Assembly: GCA_902493895.1 (NCBI GenBank)
Contig: CABUQW010000019.1
Coordinates: 1-40,469, forward strand
From: an uncultured Collinsella sp.
GTDB lineage: Bacteria > Actinomycetota > Coriobacteriia > Coriobacteriales > Coriobacteriaceae
Direction of reading: 5' to 3'
Length of the DNA: 40,469 bases
Shown here: in pieces, positions 40,454 to 40,469 of the stretch
Layout: each line of letters starts with the position of its first letter
How positions within the stretch are numbered: position 1 is the first letter of the stretch
The notes under the pieces: model-generated
The model's input: the letters and a program-made list of their open reading frames with translations, nothing else
Databases searched by the model: none
What the model was told of the DNA's origin: nothing
Made by a program: the position numbers and the translations under genes

Positions 40454-40469
40454 CCCAGTTGAAGGAACG

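Noticed and set aside
1..40469. CRISPR array, transposase, integrase or toxin-antitoxin genes
   Set aside because: No regularly spaced repeats and no open frame with motifs of these families on either strand.

Overview
The window is GC-rich, densely packed chromosomal DNA from a Gram-positive bacterium, most likely a gut actinomycete of the class Coriobacteriia (Collinsella-like). That placement is an inference. It rests on high GC with strong GC3 bias, the AmaP/DUF2273/Asp23 trio, an FMN-riboswitch ECF transporter, a LAXTG-type sortase substrate and a MurE without the diaminopimelate motif. No plasmid, phage, transposase or CRISPR locus is visible. Most of the window is housekeeping DNA; the unusual material lies at the left edge and in the non-coding gaps.

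Layout. 1-3312 is the 3' part of a large cell-wall protein (coiled coil, CAP domain, coiled coil, LAQTG anchor) whose frame is interrupted by a G10 tract at 32-41. 3513-5216 (-) is an OPT-family transporter, divergent from coaX. 5409-8251 carries coaX, a dCMP deaminase, a NifU-like Fe-S protein and lgt. 8387-10570 is a large polytopic membrane protein. 10735-15841 holds yebC, the amaP/DUF2273/Asp23 envelope-stress operon, a YitT-family protein and a zinc-ribbon membrane protein. Two divergent amidohydrolases follow (15964-17427 - and 17596-19233 +). groES-groEL (20153-22180) lies between very long inverted repeats. An FMN riboswitch (22557-22740) leads a compact run: ribU, fused ecfA, ecfT and two small FMN-barrel proteins. 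argCJBD (27230-32118) follows a tandem ArgR-type operator. A tRNA-Val(UAC) on the minus strand sits in an AT-rich gap, followed by asnB, murE, a HAD phosphatase, murI, rph, rdgB and dtd.

How the genes work together. The riboswitch operon imports riboflavin and may supply the FMN used by its own downstream split-barrel proteins. argJ recycles acetyl groups, so argCJBD runs from glutamate to ornithine. argB keeps the N-terminal helix of arginine-sensitive kinases. murI and murE supply D-Glu and the third-residue diamino acid for peptidoglycan. lgt lipidates prolipoproteins, and the first gene is a sortase substrate. rdgB, dtd and the dCMP deaminase handle nucleotide sanitation, tRNA proofreading and dUMP supply.

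Main points of interest: (1) a probable phase-variable G-tract in the surface protein, shown here out of frame; (2) two long inverted-repeat structures upstream of groES and a nested palindrome downstream of groEL; (3) a family of short hairpins with a GGGACAGG-like core placed directly after stop codons, including a roughly 50 bp repeat present three times; (4) a pair of imperfect terminal inverted repeats and an inverted tRNA T-arm copy beside tRNA-Val.
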